In this document: positions 63,999 to 64,000 of the stretch, one piece after another | Position numbering within the stretch: the stretch's first letter is position 1 | Layout: each line of letters opens with the position of its first letter | NCBI GenBank assembly: GCA_028768525.1 | Contig: CP054837.1 | Location: 5,700,001-5,764,000, forward strand | Direction: 5' to 3' | DNA length: 64,000 nucleotides | Origin: Desulfobacter sp. | Lineage (GTDB): Bacteria; Desulfobacterota; Desulfobacteria; Desulfobacterales; Desulfobacteraceae | Translations under genes and position numbers: made by a program | Notes under the pieces: generated by a model | Told to the model about the DNA's origin: nothing | What the model saw: the letters and a program-made list of their open reading frames with translations, nothing else | The model's database searches: none

Positions 63999-64000
63999 CC

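Noticed and set aside
1..64000. CRISPR array, rRNA genes or prophage
   Set aside because: No regularly spaced direct repeats, no rRNA segments and no phage structural or integrase genes were seen; the contractile genes belong to a T6SS (tssJKLM present).

Overview
This window reads as chromosomal DNA of an anaerobic, selenocysteine-using member of the Desulfobacterota, most likely a Desulfobacterales sulfate reducer. The evidence is an MvhADG-HdrA type electron-bifurcating hydrogenase operon with three in-frame UGA codons at known cysteine positions, a hemerythrin-tailed chemoreceptor, a NapH-type iron-sulfur membrane protein, moderately high GC outside the islands, and Pfa/Ole-type lipid genes. 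The species cannot be named from sequence alone.

Layout. 1-5.5 kb (minus strand): a lipid cluster with a KS-CLF-DH-DH megaenzyme (PfaC-like), oleA and the start of oleB. 5.7-9.2 kb: a rhomboid protease and an unknown gene on minus, then ThiS/MoaD-like, HesA/MoeB-like, Sir2 and HIT genes on plus. 9.3-12.1 kb: a large chemoreceptor with a C-terminal hemerythrin. 12.1-14.3 kb: a DAHP synthase-prephenate dehydratase fusion gene preceded by a phenylalanine-rich leader peptide and two tandem terminators, a textbook attenuation layout. 14.4-24.6 kb: housekeeping and transport genes (two EamA exporters, TPR lipoprotein, Gly/Lys-rich secreted protein, EttA, RidA, Ski2-like helicase, Nudix, Mth938-like, Fe-alcohol dehydrogenase).

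24.8-31.4 kb (minus strand): hydrogenase maturation protease, hdrA, mvhD, mvhG, mvhA. hdrA, mvhD and mvhA each contain one UGA that replaces a conserved cysteine, each followed at the same short distance by a GG-looped hairpin that fits a bacterial SECIS element. A naive annotation breaks or truncates all three genes. Together they would pass H2 electrons from the Ni-Fe(Se) site through MvhG/MvhD to the flavin of HdrA.

31.8-38.5 kb is a patchy, AT-richer tRNA neighbourhood: two tRNA-Pro(GGG) genes with matching promoters, a decayed third tRNA-Pro 3' end with its terminator, a complete IS21-family element with 6-bp target duplications, a PEP-CTERM protein, an MFS and a YdcZ-type transporter, and tRNA-Asn.

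40.3-64 kb is a type VI secretion locus. On plus: an accessory Zn-motif protein with EKTM repeats, a TagH-C-like protein, tssJ, tssK, tssL, tssM, tagF, tssA, tssB, tssC, tssE, tssF, tssG and tssH. Convergent on minus: a large HEFGH metallopeptidase (open at the right edge), two paralogous unknown proteins and a DUF4280 PAAR-like protein, which look like an effector/cargo module. hcp, vgrG and the kinase/FHA/phosphatase genes of the post-translational control pathway are not in the window.
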